Origin: Ectocarpus siliculosus
Lineage: Eukaryota > Sar > Phaeophyceae > Ectocarpales > Ectocarpaceae
Direction of reading: 5' to 3'
Assembly (NCBI GenBank): GCA_000310025.1
Contig: FN649742.1
Span: forward strand, 4,413,795-4,443,006
Length of the DNA stretch: 29,212 bases
Shown here: positions 1 to 11,611 of the stretch, in pieces
How the letters are laid out: each line of letters starts with the position of its first letter
Position numbering within the stretch: the first letter of the stretch is position 1
Notes under the pieces: generated by a model
What the model was told of the DNA's origin: nothing
Databases searched by the model: none
Seen by the model: only the letters and a program-made list of their open reading frames with translations
Position numbers and translations under genes: made by a program

Positions 1-21
1 GGGGGGGGGGGGGGGGGGGGG
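1..21 (+). repeat. Poly-G tract at window start
   Basis: Twenty-one G residues begin the window, possibly truncated by the boundary. Confidence 0.97.
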
Positions 22-3000
22 TAGTCGCTTGTTGGGGGCGCAGGACCTCTCATCCGGTGTATGGAGAAGACACAGTCGAAGGCTTGTTGTCAACAGCATG
101 CTTGTGAGCAAGTGCACGTTTGTTTTCGTTTGTTCCGCAACGTTTGTTTTACCCTCCGCTACTACTGCCCACCAGGCACGTCATGCGCACCTCCAGGGAG
201 GGGGTTTAGGGGGGTACTTTTACGAAGGGAAACTTATTTGTGTGTTAAGTCTTGGTGTTGCTTTCGTGTGGATGCTGGCGTTGAGCAACACGGCCAATGT
301 TAAATTGTTGGGGTTGTGCCAGAGATGTTAGCGCCATATCGTTGTTCGTGAACGCGCGGTTCCGCTCGTGTGTATTGTAGGGCGCGCCCAAACACACAAG
401 GGCGTGCGTGCTCTGCTGAGCGTCGACGACGCTTGTTTGTTGCCAAGAGCTGGTGGTGTTTGTTTCTGTTTGTTCGTAGCTGTGCTGTTCAGCGTTGTCT
501 TGTCTTTTGCCTTCTAGCGTAGCACCACTCCCTCACAGAGAGCTAGCTCGTCTTGTGTGTCGCTTCCGTCTTTGCACGGGCGGCAAGCGGACGGATTTAT
601 ATTGATTGCAAGGACTCCTTTAAGAAAAGGGTTGGAGATATACGTATGCTCCACGGTTGATGATAATTTACGTCAGCATGCATACCTCCTTTCAACGATG
701 CCATAGATTGGCAGCGCCGGCAGGGTAGGGCGGGGCGAGAAGAGTATCGCCCTCTTTCTGGTGACCGGCGTTGTACGTCTTTGGAGCATCGACGGAGCGG
801 CCAAGAAGAGCTACATTAGGATGGCCGCGATTTCCTTGGAAAACCCGATCATTCTTTGTGGCCACACGAGATGCGGGGGGGGGGGGCAGGGACAAGAGGA
901 ACACGCACGCGTGCACCACGCCTGTTCCGCCAGTTGTGCGTCGATCGTTTAGCGGAGAGGGGATGGGGGGCTGACTGGCGAAATTCCCTAAACGAAATGA
1001 TTCGATAGCACACGTGGTCTGAGGTTTTCCGGAAAGAACAGAGGCGAATCGGGTTCTAAAAACTGTTTGCTAGTGACAAGGAGAAGGAGTTGTATGGGGA
1101 GGAGGCATCCGTGTGAAGAATACGGTTCGCGTGTCCCCCCACGGGTCGACCGGGTTGTGTGTATGGTCCTGATAGTTTTCGTTGCCGATGCGTTAGGTTG
1201 ATGTTGCAAGGGCAGGTCATGTAGAGGGTAACTATTTTTTTAATTGTTTGTGCGTAGTATGGCGATAAAGCCCTCATTTCAGACAATGACGTACATAGTT
1301 CCGCTTGACTACAGAGAAAGGAGTCGTATCTCTGTGAAGAAACAATGTACAGGAAGTTGGAAAAAGTAGGGACCATGATCAAGGGTGACGTGAGAGGATC
1401 TTCTTCGCTCGAGATATTTCTTGAATCGGCTGGGAAGGTTCTATCAGGAATGAATGTGGCACGTGTGTTATTGTTGGCAACGTCCTTGGATTATATAGGA
1501 GAAAAAGATCAAATTGAAGGCGATGATGCCCGTTGCGCAATAACAACAGTAACGTCGGCGGCCGGCACTAATTCGTAAATTGCCTTTAACGGATGTGGTA
1601 CAGTTTAAGTGAGTGGGGGTTGCAGCATGGCGGAATTTCTCAAAGCAACCAAAGTATTGAGTTTCGACGGGGCTTTTTTGGGTCTCTTCCTTGAAAGTAG
1701 CACGAACACAGCAGCAAATGATGCTATATATGCCGTTCACGCCAACCTTGAAGGTGCGGTTGCCTTGAAGTGCTGCCCGTCCCTCCACTTCCATGATAAG
1801 AACGAAGGTGCAACCAGGCGGGCCAAGATACCGGCACGACATCTAAACAACAAGGTTCGATCATACCGCCGCGGATTTTGTAAACCCCTGTGCGTTGTTG
1901 CACTGCATCTCCCTAAAGAAAAAATACTGTCAACAAAGGGTTGTGTCACACGTAACAAAAAAAAAATGTCGTTTGAAGAACACCTTCTTCTCAGCGAAGA
2001 CTCAGTTGATCAACAAGCAGGCTCAACTACTGTACGTCCAAAATACCAACCAGCAGAGGCCCCTCAACCCTCACCGGAAAAATCCAACACACACACCCTT
2101 CGAAGGAGGAAGTGTTACGTATGTCGAACCATGCTCTCTCTTCTTGAAGGCTGCGTATGTATATGTTCGAAGCAATACAATCACAACGTACGAACGTACA
2201 TCCTCTCACGACCAATGGGCGTCGTTCTACGGGATGGCGAGAGATAATCAATGCGTGCCTCGTGCTAATTCGATACAGACAAGCCTACGTCGAACCCAAT
2301 CATATCATCAGTAGAATAAAAACGCCGATGGCAATGCACTAAATAAATTAAATGATCGGTTTCGCTATCCACCGCCAACAACAACTCCGTTCACACTCCT
2401 CCTCCTCCTCCTGTAGTTTACACCGTAGGCCTGACTATAAAAAAACATTTAGCACCCGCCGTCCACAGTTTGCAATTGAAACATTAGCTCCGTTCCACGA
2501 AAAAAATTTGGTTAAATATTTAACCTTTTTGAGACAGCCTGTAAACGAGTGATGACACAAGACGGCGACTATGACAGACAGACAGGCCGGAGCTACCCCA
2601 TCACCAACAATCCATAATCTTAACAGCATGACGACGATGAACGAGACAAAAAGAACTAAAAAATTAATAATCATGATAGTGAAACTAGAATACACAACAC
2701 GGGCGATGGATTGATGTCAGAATGAGCGTCCGGACAAGCCTGTCCAAGGATGTACAAAAGCAAGCCTACAGTACTCCCCGTACACTTTGGTTGCGTACTA
2801 GCTATATGTGTGTAATCTATTGAACGCGGTCTCCGAAAAATGAACACCTAAACCAATAGTCGCGGCCTCATAACACGAACACCTACACTACTGAAATTCT
2901 TCAAGCCACAATTATTTATAGGCTGTGCTCAGTGTAAAAGAAAAGTCACGTACAGCGACTGCTTTGATACCTGACAAGGTCAGGAGGACGCATACGGCAA

Positions 3001-3264
3001 GTCCGCCAGGACTGAGACACGCACACACAACGAAACAACACCAGCTTTAATTTCGACGGAGCGCGGCGCCCAAAACCAACAGCTAAAAGTCTCTCTCGTG
3101 TTGTTCGCGTGTTTCCCCCCTCGACATCACGCCCTTTTCTGATACACGCACATTACATGACTCATGTTAATATGTTCCCGAATGAATCGACATCAAGTTC
3201 CCAATCCGACCCTACAGCCAAGTTAGCCCTCATGCTGTAACCCCCCCCCCCCCGCCCGCCGACC

Positions 3265-3336
3265 TGTGATGTTCGGTCTCTCTGTCCCAACTTAGGCGCG
3301 TCATTAATGACTTAGAGACCAAAGCCGAGCATCACA
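3265..3336. repeat. Imperfect hairpin around GTCATTAATGAC
   Basis: TGTGATGTTCGGTCTCT at 3265-3281 pairs with 3314-3336 (its reverse complement carries one mismatch and six extra bases). The loop contains the perfect 12-bp palindrome GTCATTAATGAC at 3300-3311. It lies directly after a 13-base C run, outside any gene. Confidence 0.6.
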
Positions 3337-3898
3337 TTGTAATATTAGCGTGCACCCCCCAAGAATATCAAAACTGGGCGTAAATTAGTTTTGCCCCAAA
3401 AGCAAGCATCAGTGGACGAAGTGTTGTGATCCACGTCCATTTTCATGCAACGTCTACAACTGCTATTGATGTTGTCTCTAGAATCAAAGCAGCTTGCACT
3501 ACGGTACACTGCGGTGATTCGTTGGCAACAGGAGGGCTTCCCGCGGTGGACACGTCAACCGCATTGCACCACAGAAGAAACGAAAGACAAAATAGACGTG
3601 CGTGCAGTCACACCGACGTGCCGACTGTATACGCATGGTGCACGCATGCGTGATATCGACAACGACAGCGAAAAAACAAGATGAAATGCAGATGACTAGA
3701 AGAGAAGAACAACAAAAGAAAAAACACACGCACTTATAACAACAGAAGCACCTCCTACTGCCCCGGGTCTCGCTGATCGATCTACAACGAGCAATCCCCG
3801 TCGACACAGCAGAACAATTCTCACCACCCACACAGACCAACGAAAAACCTAAACGTCACCTTTCCCCCGGCCCAAGAACAGGAAGAGAACATGAAGCA

Positions 3899-3923
3899 CA
3901 CCACCACCACCACCACCACCACT
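3899..3923 (+). repeat. (CAC)n microsatellite
   Basis: About eight CAC units in a stretch without a recognisable gene. Confidence 0.9.
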
Positions 3924-4111
3924 CACGCGCGGCCGCTGCGGACAGGCGACGCGCCTTCTCCTGGAGAAATGCTGCAGACAGACAGACCTCCACACGTCGT
4001 GCTCGCGTTCACGCTCCTCACATGAACGCGAAAGGGCGCCTTTACAGCAACACCCAACGAACAGGACGATCTCTATGGCCCAATCAAGACGACAAATTTC
4101 AACAGTAGGTC

Positions 4112-4523
4112 TTATTCTTTGCTCCCCCCCCCCCCCCCCCCCCGAATTACCCCCATCCGGAGACCCCCGCTACCATCCCGTTGAAACGGCCACTGGTGAG
4201 CGAACAGCCCGACCGCCACGGGGGGCCTCTTCTCCTCCCTCCCCTCGCCTCCGAAGCCATCACCACCCTCTCGCTGGTGCTGCGCGCTGGCCGCGTCCAA
4301 CTGCTGAACCATCGGTGCCCACGACGTGGGTGCCCAGGGACTTGTCGGTCCCGCTCCTCCTGGAGATGAACCGGAGGACCTCCTTCGGCAGTGGTGGTAG
4401 CTGCTCGAGCTGGCGGTGCTGCTGCCGCCGCGCTGGCCGCCCCCTTGGTCGCCGTAGGCCGACGACGACGACGACGCGACGGTATCGAACGGGGCACGCG
4501 CGACGGAACGGTTCGACGGGGGT

Positions 4524-4554
<31 letters not shown>

Positions 4555-5810
4555 TCGCAGAAGAGTAAGCGCCCCTTCCGCTCCCTACCGCTCCCACATA
4601 CCGTCGGGAGGAAGGCGGCGTCGACATCAGTATGCCTCAATTTGCGCCCGGACGGCGGCCGCCGCCGCCGCCGCCGCCGCCGCCCCCCCCTCCCCCCGGT
4701 TGCTGCCGCGTGCCCGCGTGCGCCCACGATGCGGGGGACGCCGGGGCCGCTCTCCCCGCCGGTGACGACGCGGACGAGTAGACCACCCTCCTCGCGTACC
4801 TTCCACCGTGCCCCCCTGGCGGCGCTCTGGGCGGCTCGGCCGCGGGCGCGGCAGACGTGCGCTGGCGGCGGTCGGTGAAGGAGGAGCACCGTGGGGAGCG
4901 AGGGGGTGCGGCCTCCCGACGGTAGCACTGCGGCGACACCGGGGGGGCGTCCACGGCCACGCCGAAACCGTAGCTGTCGGAGAAGTCTGACGACGACGGT
5001 GAGGGGTAGGAACGGCTGCGCTGGTGGTGTGGCGTCCGGGGCTGGCCGTTCGAGTAGTAGCCTGGGGTACCGGCGTGCCACACGCACGAAAGCGCAAGTA
5101 GAAAAAATTACAGATTTTCTTGCTGCGCTCAGGTGAGCTGACTGTGCGGTTTGGCTGTACACACGTCGGAGCATCGTCGTCAGTTTCGGTGGTGGCCGTT
5201 TCATCTGTGTTACTATTATACACGTGTTTTGGTCGTGCTCCAAAACGCGTGATATTCTCTCGCGGAGGCCTTGAAATAAACTATCGTTTGGTCTGTCCTG
5301 TCTGTTCAAAGCGTTTCCGCTCATGCAGGAGGAGGTGTCGTCATGCTGTCAGCGGAAGAGCCTTCGCGTGTGACGACGCACCGACAGTGAACATGAAAAT
5401 CCTCTCTCGAAAGCGCACCAGAAAGACACTTGGATACAGTAGTTGCCTCCGCTTTTCCGATGTTTCTGCACAAATGACCATTGCAACCTCTCCCCCCCCG
5501 TTCCCTGCCGACTGTGAAACGTTTGGTTAGCCGGGATGCCCAACAAACCCATGGCGTACCCGGTTTGACACAGCAATGCAAGGATGATAACCAGCCTAAT
5601 GGGCCGGCGAAAACCCGGCGCATATCGCTCCGCCCCGGAAATGCAGAGTATGCGCTTCCAAGAGTACCCTCCCCCGCAAGATAACGGGTTCTAATCACTG
5701 CTCTCACCAGGGGGGTACCGCGTGGCAGGGGAAGACCAGTGCCTGGTGTGCCGGGAACCTCTCACGGGGGTGTTTCCGGTGCTGAGGTCCACGAAGGTAG
5801 GCAGGCGGCG
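4112..5810 (-). CDS. Ser/Gly/Pro-rich low-complexity protein, partial, with an in-frame stop
   Basis: The main exon reads from 5061 down to 4112. Its acceptor follows a T-rich tract ending accccag. Codons in this frame have very high G/C at third position. The protein has a YYSNGQPRTPHHQRSRSYPS start, Ser/Tyr/Pro-rich blocks, a Gly run, an Ala run and SSSSSAYGDQGGG-type sequence. One TGA at 4639-4637 interrupts it; the same frame continues without shift to the stop at 4112. An upstream exon probably ends at 5708 (donor CTG|GTGAGAG, phase 1, matching the phase-1 acceptor at 5061) and encodes RRLPTFVDLSTGNTPVRG; its 5' limit is uncertain (an acceptor at 5810 is possible). Function is not recognisable. 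The TGA may mean a sequencing error in a GC-rich tract, a pseudogene, or an earlier true end with the rest being 3' UTR. Confidence 0.4.
4124..4143 (+). repeat. Poly-C tract (20)
   Basis: Lies just inside the 3' end of the Ser/Gly-rich minus-strand frame, where it reads as Gly codons before the stop at 4112. Its length is likely unstable in sequencing and in nature. Confidence 0.95.
4658..4682 (-). repeat. GGC run encoding poly-Gly
   Basis: Together with the neighbouring C-rich 4683-4697 this encodes a run of Gly residues in the minus-strand frame, immediately upstream of the in-frame TGA at 4639-4637. Confidence 0.8.
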
Positions 5811-8466
5811 CTCACAGGGGGAGTGGGGCACCCGTCCGATAACCCCGCCGCACCGGGAGGAAAGAGACGTGTCTCGCGACGAAGGGCAGGAGCCACTGTC
5901 TTCACTCACGCTTCTCGCAATCCTTGAAGAAGAAGAGGAGAGGAGGTACAGAGGAAGTTACATACATGTGGAGATGTGATTTGGGTTTAGAGTGAGTTTG
6001 ACGATGTTTGCTGGGCCAGGGAGCGGAGAAAGGGGGCAGAGAGTGCCGCGAGGGTTGGTTCCAGGCAATGACGGTGGGATCAGTTGAAAGGACCGACGCG
6101 TGCCGCGTGCGAGTTGGTCAAGGGCCGTCGATTAGCTACAATACATTGGTGGAGATCAGTAGGTGACAACTGGCAACTGTAAAATAACACTGCTGTACTT
6201 TGATGGTACACTCACGCTTCATCGTCGAGCGTCGGGTGCCGTAGTTCTCCAAGCCCGTGAGCGAAGGCGCAGCTGCCCGCTGCGAGCAGCGTCATCGTTC
6301 AGGGGTATGCACACGGAACGAAGAACGAAGTGGTTAAACTAAGGCCATGGACCGGTGGAGCTCAACAACGTGGCGGGCGTTATTTTGAGGCGGTCGAAAC
6401 CGAACATCGTTACCCTGTTGGCTACACTGCAATGCTACAAGTCGAGAATCAATGTCTATGATGTACTGCCCCCTACTCGACCCTCTCCACGTTATTTTTG
6501 ACATCTTTTGAGGAAAAATGACGAAACTCCAACGACGTCGATCACCCCCAAACCCCGGCACCGGTACGGCTGTCTGTCTCGTGCTCGACGGGTGTGGTCA
6601 TGTTGACGAAATACGCGATTCCAGGGGTGGAAAAGAAGATGTACGAAACAACCAAGTCGAAGCTAATATTGTTCTACGCACAAGTTCTTCTTGCCGAACA
6701 ACAGCCAGTCGTAGTCAACATCATGCATCGTGTTGCTGCGCACAACCATGCTTGAAATTTTTGTCCTTTCGGAAACAAACGTGAAAATTCCAATGGCGCC
6801 TTTATTTCCGAGCAGGAGATGGTGGTAGGGTGTAAGACTCACCTCCGTACGGGCACGTTCCCGTCTGCCAGTGAAGGCAAATCTCCGTCTTATAGCAAAA
6901 AGGACAATCGCCCCGAGTGCACCATCAACGACGTGGCAGCAGCAGCAGCAGCAGCAGCAGGAGCAGCAGCAGTCAGTGGAGCAATGGCGTAGGAACTCAG
7001 ACGCAGAGACGTAAAGCGGGAAAAGGCCAGGCAAGAGAGACACACAGATAGAAAAAAAAAAGCCACTTCCGATTCGGGAGCTTTGATCGGGCGGCGGTGA
7101 TCGATGTAATCTACACATGTAGACTATGTCGTTGTTCGAGGTGACCAGCGTGGCCAGCAGGAGCTGACCAGCTTGCCCATTCTTTTCTGTGACCAGGCAT
7201 CCCACATCATTACCCAATATCTACTACCTCAGACTAGTGACCAACTGCGATTCGAGATCACACGGGTCCATTTTCCTCTCCTTGGGTCTTCTTTTGTAGT
7301 CTTGGTGGTGTCTGTTTATTGGAAGACCATGGCGATTTGCATGTTAGTGCTGTTTATCTGTACAGACTCTATTTAAGGTCTGACGCGGAGGCCCTCAAAT
7401 GGTGTACATGGGGAAATAACGAGAAATAATAACACAAGCCCTCAAGTATTCAGCAGTACTTTAACCGACCCCATCTTGCTTGTTTAAAAACACACCCAAC
7501 CCAACCTAGACTCCTAGACTAGTTACTGCGCAGCAAGGAATTTGAGTTCCGGCCGTAGATATTATTGTAGTTTCTAGCCTCTAGTCTATGCATGCATACG
7601 ACAATTTGCCTGTGCTCAATGGTTGAGACAGGGCAAGGCTTTTCGATCACGTTGTTGATGTTTCTGGGTGGGCCGGCTCTTTGTATCGCAAGGAGAGCCC
7701 GGCGACCCTCTTGTGCCGTGCCAACAAGCAAGTCAAAGGCCTAATAAACCATTTAGAACTGACTGCCGTTGTCGAATTTTGACTATTTACATAATAATTG
7801 TATTTTATCACAACACCAGCATCACTCACGAAGCAGTGCTACAACATCTATCAAGACAGCAATGCCGCGGCGGGATCAGAACGCGACCACTCTCTCTTAC
7901 ACCCATCTCGATCTCGCTGGCAAACGAACGGGTGTGCTACACACGTGCGTATGTGCGTATCTCGACCGGTGCTGCTGTGATGATGTGTGAGAACGACTGC
8001 ACGACCGCAAAAGATCTCGACAACTCGACAATTTCTTCTGATGATCGACCTCTTTTTTCTGTGGGCAATCCATTGTGGCACAAAACCAGAGACGGTAGAT
8101 AGCTACAGCAGTGCTGCAGTGCACGACCTCATCATGCTGGTAGAAGAAAGATCTTCCAGGTTACTGCCAGCCCAGCTAGGCAAGGACCCCCATACACGAC
8201 AGCGTACTGCTGTAGTGTGTGTGGAACTGGAGTACGGTGAGCAGCCTGCATCTTCTATCGATGTGGACAACGCACCAGCACACACACACGCTGAAGCAGA
8301 CAAGCAGACGGTAAAATTCTATCCATCTGTAGCTCTCCCGAACCAGTGTGCCAAAGCCCTGGCCACGAAGAGGACTTGTTCTAGAAATCCAAGCATACTG
8401 CTGGCACCAAAGGCAAACCAGCCAATGCAACGCCTCACGCCGCGATCTCGAGGCGGAGCCAAGAAC

Positions 8467-8467
<1 letters not shown>
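5811..8467. other. No supported gene
   Basis: Nothing here was read with confidence apart from the CAG tract at 6936-6972. Unplaced 5' exons of the Ser/Gly-rich minus-strand gene could lie in 5811-6400. The minus frame across 6663-7217 is stretched by the CAG repeat read as poly-Cys and is not credible as a protein. Confidence 0.5.
6936..6972 (+). repeat. Interrupted (CAG)n microsatellite
   Basis: Eight CAG/GCA units, one GAG interruption, then four more units. No supported exon covers it. Confidence 0.9.

Positions 8468-8527
<60 letters not shown>
8468..8527 (+). repeat. (CAG)20 microsatellite
   Basis: Twenty uninterrupted CAG units. Depending on frame this reads poly-Gln, poly-Ala or poly-Ser on the plus strand, which creates long but unsupported open frames through the region. 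Confidence 0.97.
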
Positions 8528-8528
<1 letters not shown>

Positions 8529-8586
8529 GGCAACCGCCAACATCGAGGGTTCGTTGCATTCAGCCGCAGTTTGTAAATCCGGTCAC

Positions 8587-8916
8587 CTTTCGGTTGGCGA
8601 GGACGACACCGTCACCGGATCGCGATCGCCGTCTGGGTCGACGGCCTCTCGGCCTCTGCTGGATTTTCTCCCCAAGCACCTGCACCAGATGTGCGCACAC
8701 GCAGCACGAAGAGAGGGTGACCGCAAACAGCGTGGAAGGGTCAGGTTCACCAATCCGTTGGGTTGGTTGATGCGATCGGACATGGCTATTTCTCTCGTAC
8801 TTCCCTTCTTGCGATGAAGACCGAGGATCTCTCACCTGTGCCGGCATTTCGGGCGAGCTTGGAGTGCCCTGTGACCAGCTAGGTCGGGCACTAGCCGTAC
8901 GGGGTGGGCAGGGGAG
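8587..8916 (-). CDS. Two candidate exons of an unidentified minus-strand gene
   Basis: Exon 8916-8836 (27 codons) follows a C/T-rich acceptor ending gacgcag and ends at CAG|GTGAGA. Exon 8679-8587 (31 codons) follows catctggtgcag and ends at AAG|GTGACC. Both are phase 0, separated by a 156-bp intron, and joined they read PSSPEMPAQ-VLGEKIQQRPRG with an Arg-rich tail. No upstream start or downstream stop exon could be placed, and other frames of the second exon are also open. The product is unknown. The long CAG/CTG run just below (8468-8527) would be intronic in this model. Confidence 0.28.
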
Positions 8917-10071
8917 CTGCGTCGCGGAGATGGAACGAGAGGGATTGGAGCGCAAACACGGACGGCTAATCGGATCACGCCGCTTTGCTTGAAAAAAAAA
9001 AAATCACCCTCCGCTCAAGAACAAAAAAAAACTGAAAGATCCGGATAATTCAAAATCGGTGTGTGGTAGACTAACGTATGCATATGTATGTGCGCGCGTT
9101 GCGCAATCATTGATGCAATACGTATCTCAATCGTAGGTCTCGGAGGCCCAACTGCGGAAGACAATAACATACTGGATCGATAGGTAGTGCGATGTTGGAG
9201 AGCCTGCTGTTGTGTGTGTAGAAACAGGAGTAGACGACCTCCATATAAATATGCGTGTGCGTATGCTATGCAACAACAGCAAGAGTATTGCACAACCGTA
9301 TACCATACCCCCTGTCAACCATCAATTTTTCAGGTGCTGAAGAATACTTCTATTTTGGTGATTGACCAAAAATGAGTACGACGACAGAGAGACTACCCGT
9401 TCGACATAGACTATAACTACAGCAGTCGAAGGGGATGTGGGAACATCTAGTCTTTACAGTAAGGGGGAGAACAACCGGCTGGATACTGTGCATATTTTGG
9501 GTCTATTGAAGCCTATATACACTACATACACACTTTTGAAGTGTTAATTGTTGGCTGACTTGCTGTACGCAGACCTGCAGGAAAAGAGGGAACAAACAGC
9601 AGTTGCTAGAGCACGATGCGTTCGTACGATGGGTTTGTACGTTATTTTCAGAGCAATATCTGATACGTGGACTGGTTTCTTCATGTCACCGAACTTCCGA
9701 TGGCTGCATCATAAAGCCTCTCACGCTTCGAAAAGGGTTCGCGATCAAGATCCTGTCGTCTGCGTGTTATTCCTGGAACCGACGATCCATAGTAAGACCT
9801 GAAAATGGGGAGCATTCGTTGCCGAAGTTCACTGCCGCAGAGAACACAAGTCTTGTCTTGCAAACCAGACTACGCGCTGATCACTAATAGGTGGAAACAT
9901 GGTGAATACTCCTTTCTAGCGTCGAGCAACAAACAGCGATGCAACAGCCACGGAAGAAGAAGCGAGGCTCTTGAACAACTATCAGCGCACATGGGGTCTG
10001 TAGCCTACGCCCATGCGCGCAGCCCTCCAAAGGTAAACTCCCGCTTACATCCCGCGACCGCCCCGCCCCAG
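8917..10071. other. No supported gene
   Basis: No frame with coding character was found. Upstream exons of the 8916-8587 candidate (minus) and of the 10072-11028 candidate (plus) would both have to lie here if those genes are real. Confidence 0.45.
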
Positions 10072-11028
10072 CGCACAGCCGTCGGCGGCGCGCAAACAAG
10101 CAGCTCGGCCAACCCACCGCTGGACAGGTAGGCACACTAATAACAGGAACAGACGGTTGTCACGTTAATTACATCAGTACACGCTATTGTACCAAACCCA
10201 GCAACAGGATCAGCACCACACTGCTATAATAGTTACTTTAAATTTACATAAATACGGAGGGCATGACAGAGGGTTGCCGCAGCAGCACCAAACGACTAAA
10301 GCTGAAAACACGAGGGGAAATGTGAGAGGTGAAACTCTTCAAACAATACAAATCGGCACAGAGCGAGCCATACAATCCACACCCACGAAGTTTCTCACGC
10401 GCCACCGACGCTAACAACAACACTGACGTTGCTCGCGAAAAAGCCCAAGCGGGCTTGCTCCGCCACACCCAAGCAGAGAAGTATTTCCGTCAACTGCCTA
10501 TTCCTCCACCCCAAACCCCCCACCCCCCGCAAGCGCGTTCTCCTGACGCCGCGCCAACAAGCAGCACAAAGAGCACCGTGTCTCCTCCCTCGCCCCACGT
10601 GCAGTGCGAGCACGTGTTCCAACTGAATCAGGGCAACCCCATCACCCGCTACGTCCGACTGACCGAGGAGCGCCCGAAGGAGATATACCCGTAAATATCT
10701 CCTCCATGCCTTGGCCGTATATCCCAAAAGCCAACATTCTCCAGTCGCAGCGGCAACGCGAGCGGACATTTCTAGGTCCTAAAAAACTTTGGTGCCCCAC
10801 CCAACCCCGGTTCCCCCAGCCGAATCCTATACTGCTGTGTGCTTTATAATCAATTTGCAATTTTGCAGCATGTTTCCGCGCGTCACCGCACCGCCAACGT
10901 CCATCCTCCCCCAGGTTTTCACCACCAGCCCTTGCGCGCGCTGCGCTGCTCCTGCATTTTTCGTGCGGCATCCTGGCGATGGTCGAAGTGAAAACACGGC
11001 GAACACGCCCGGTGAGATTGAAACATAA
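10072..11028 (+). CDS. Small spliced gene candidate, function unknown
   Basis: Three phase-compatible pieces are visible: 10072-10127 (after a C-rich acceptor gccccag, donor ACAG|GTAGGC), about 10562-10690 (donor CC|GTAAAT) and 10869-11028 (after caattttgcag, ending at a TAA). The middle exon is the best supported. From 10606 to 10690 nearly every third base is G or C and it encodes HVQCEHVFQLNQGNPITRY and VRLTEERPKEIYP. The last exon begins MFPRVTAPPTS, contains CARCAAP and ends with an acidic/Asn-rich tail. The middle exon's 5' boundary is uncertain and no initiating ATG was found, so the model is partial. I do not recognise the family. Confidence 0.35.
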
Positions 11029-11611
11029 CGAAAGCGCGCGCGGTACAGCAGTCGTTCGTACGGGGGCGGTAAACATCATGAGTACTTTCGTGTGTTGGGA
11101 GGTGTGGTTTTGCAATCGTACGACACCCTTCGTGACGAAGTACCCCTTTGCAAAAATTAGAGCTCATGAAAGATATTTCGGTTTCTTGACATGATTTTTT
11201 TTCCTCGCTGGGCTACGCTCGTAGTATGTCGTCAGCACCAAGTAACTGTTGGCTGGCTGCCACGGGACCCCCAAAACACTTCATGCAATCGAATGCTCCC
11301 GTTATTGTTAGTCTGTATCCTTCACCATCTACACGAAGACGGCGCAAATTGACACTAAAAACCTGAACAGCCGTCAGGGGAAAAGCCATGAAGACAAGCC
11401 GTTCGCAACACACTGCAGGCGGGCCTACTTGTTTTGTCTACACCGGGCGAAAGCGTACCTCGCTCAACAGCGGCCCATACAACGCAGTAGTGATTCCAAA
11501 CGTGCACGACCAAAGACCCCATGGTATGGATCCCGCGCTTCTGCCTCGGCTAGAGGGCAACCAACCCAGAAATCGGCTGTGCACGCGCGCGTGCCAGGTG
11601 CTCTTGCTTAC
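11029..11611. other. Convergent intergenic region or last exon of the twin-CX9C gene
   Basis: The plus-strand candidate ends at 11028 and the twin-CX9C gene runs toward it from 11612. The missing terminal exon of the latter should be in this interval. Minus-strand acceptors are visible near 11550 (gttgccctctag) and 11365 (ctgttcag), without a decisive open tail. Confidence 0.4.

Larger units (their letters stand above)
22..4111. other. No supported gene
   Basis: This stretch is lower in G/C than the coding regions. It contains several open frames of 60-210 codons, but none shows coding-like third-position bias or a recognisable family. The longest, 1627-2247 plus (ATG, 206 codons), could be chance. 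Microsatellites, C runs and the hairpin at 3265-3336 are the only definite structures. Confidence 0.6.

Noticed and set aside
1345-1578. Plus-strand ORF of 77 codons from an ATG
   Set aside because: Short, no family and no supporting neighbour; plausible composition alone is not enough.
1627-2247. Plus-strand ORF of 206 codons from an ATG
   Set aside because: No codon bias, no recognisable domain, no splice context; a frame this long is not very unlikely by chance in a window of this size.
4075-4878. Plus-strand open frame of 267 codons, Arg/Pro/Thr-rich
   Set aside because: Antisense shadow of the GC-rich Ser/Gly exon on the minus strand, where stops are rare in all frames.
4260-5324. Minus-strand open frame of 354 codons starting with a true ATG at 5324
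   Set aside because: Through 5061-4260 it reads Arg/Pro-rich in a different phase from the frame with strong third-position G/C, so it is probably a shadow, though a frame change inside a homopolymer cannot be excluded.
6663-7217. Minus-strand ORF of 184 codons with a poly-Cys run
   Set aside because: The Cys run is the out-of-frame reading of a CAG/CTG microsatellite.
8468-8527. CRISPR-like array
   Set aside because: It is a simple trinucleotide repeat with no spacers, in eukaryotic DNA.
7987-8817. Plus-strand open frame of 276 codons with a poly-Ala block
   Set aside because: It is kept open by the (CAG)20 repeat; flanking codons lack coding bias, and splice-bounded frames on the other strand fit at least as well.
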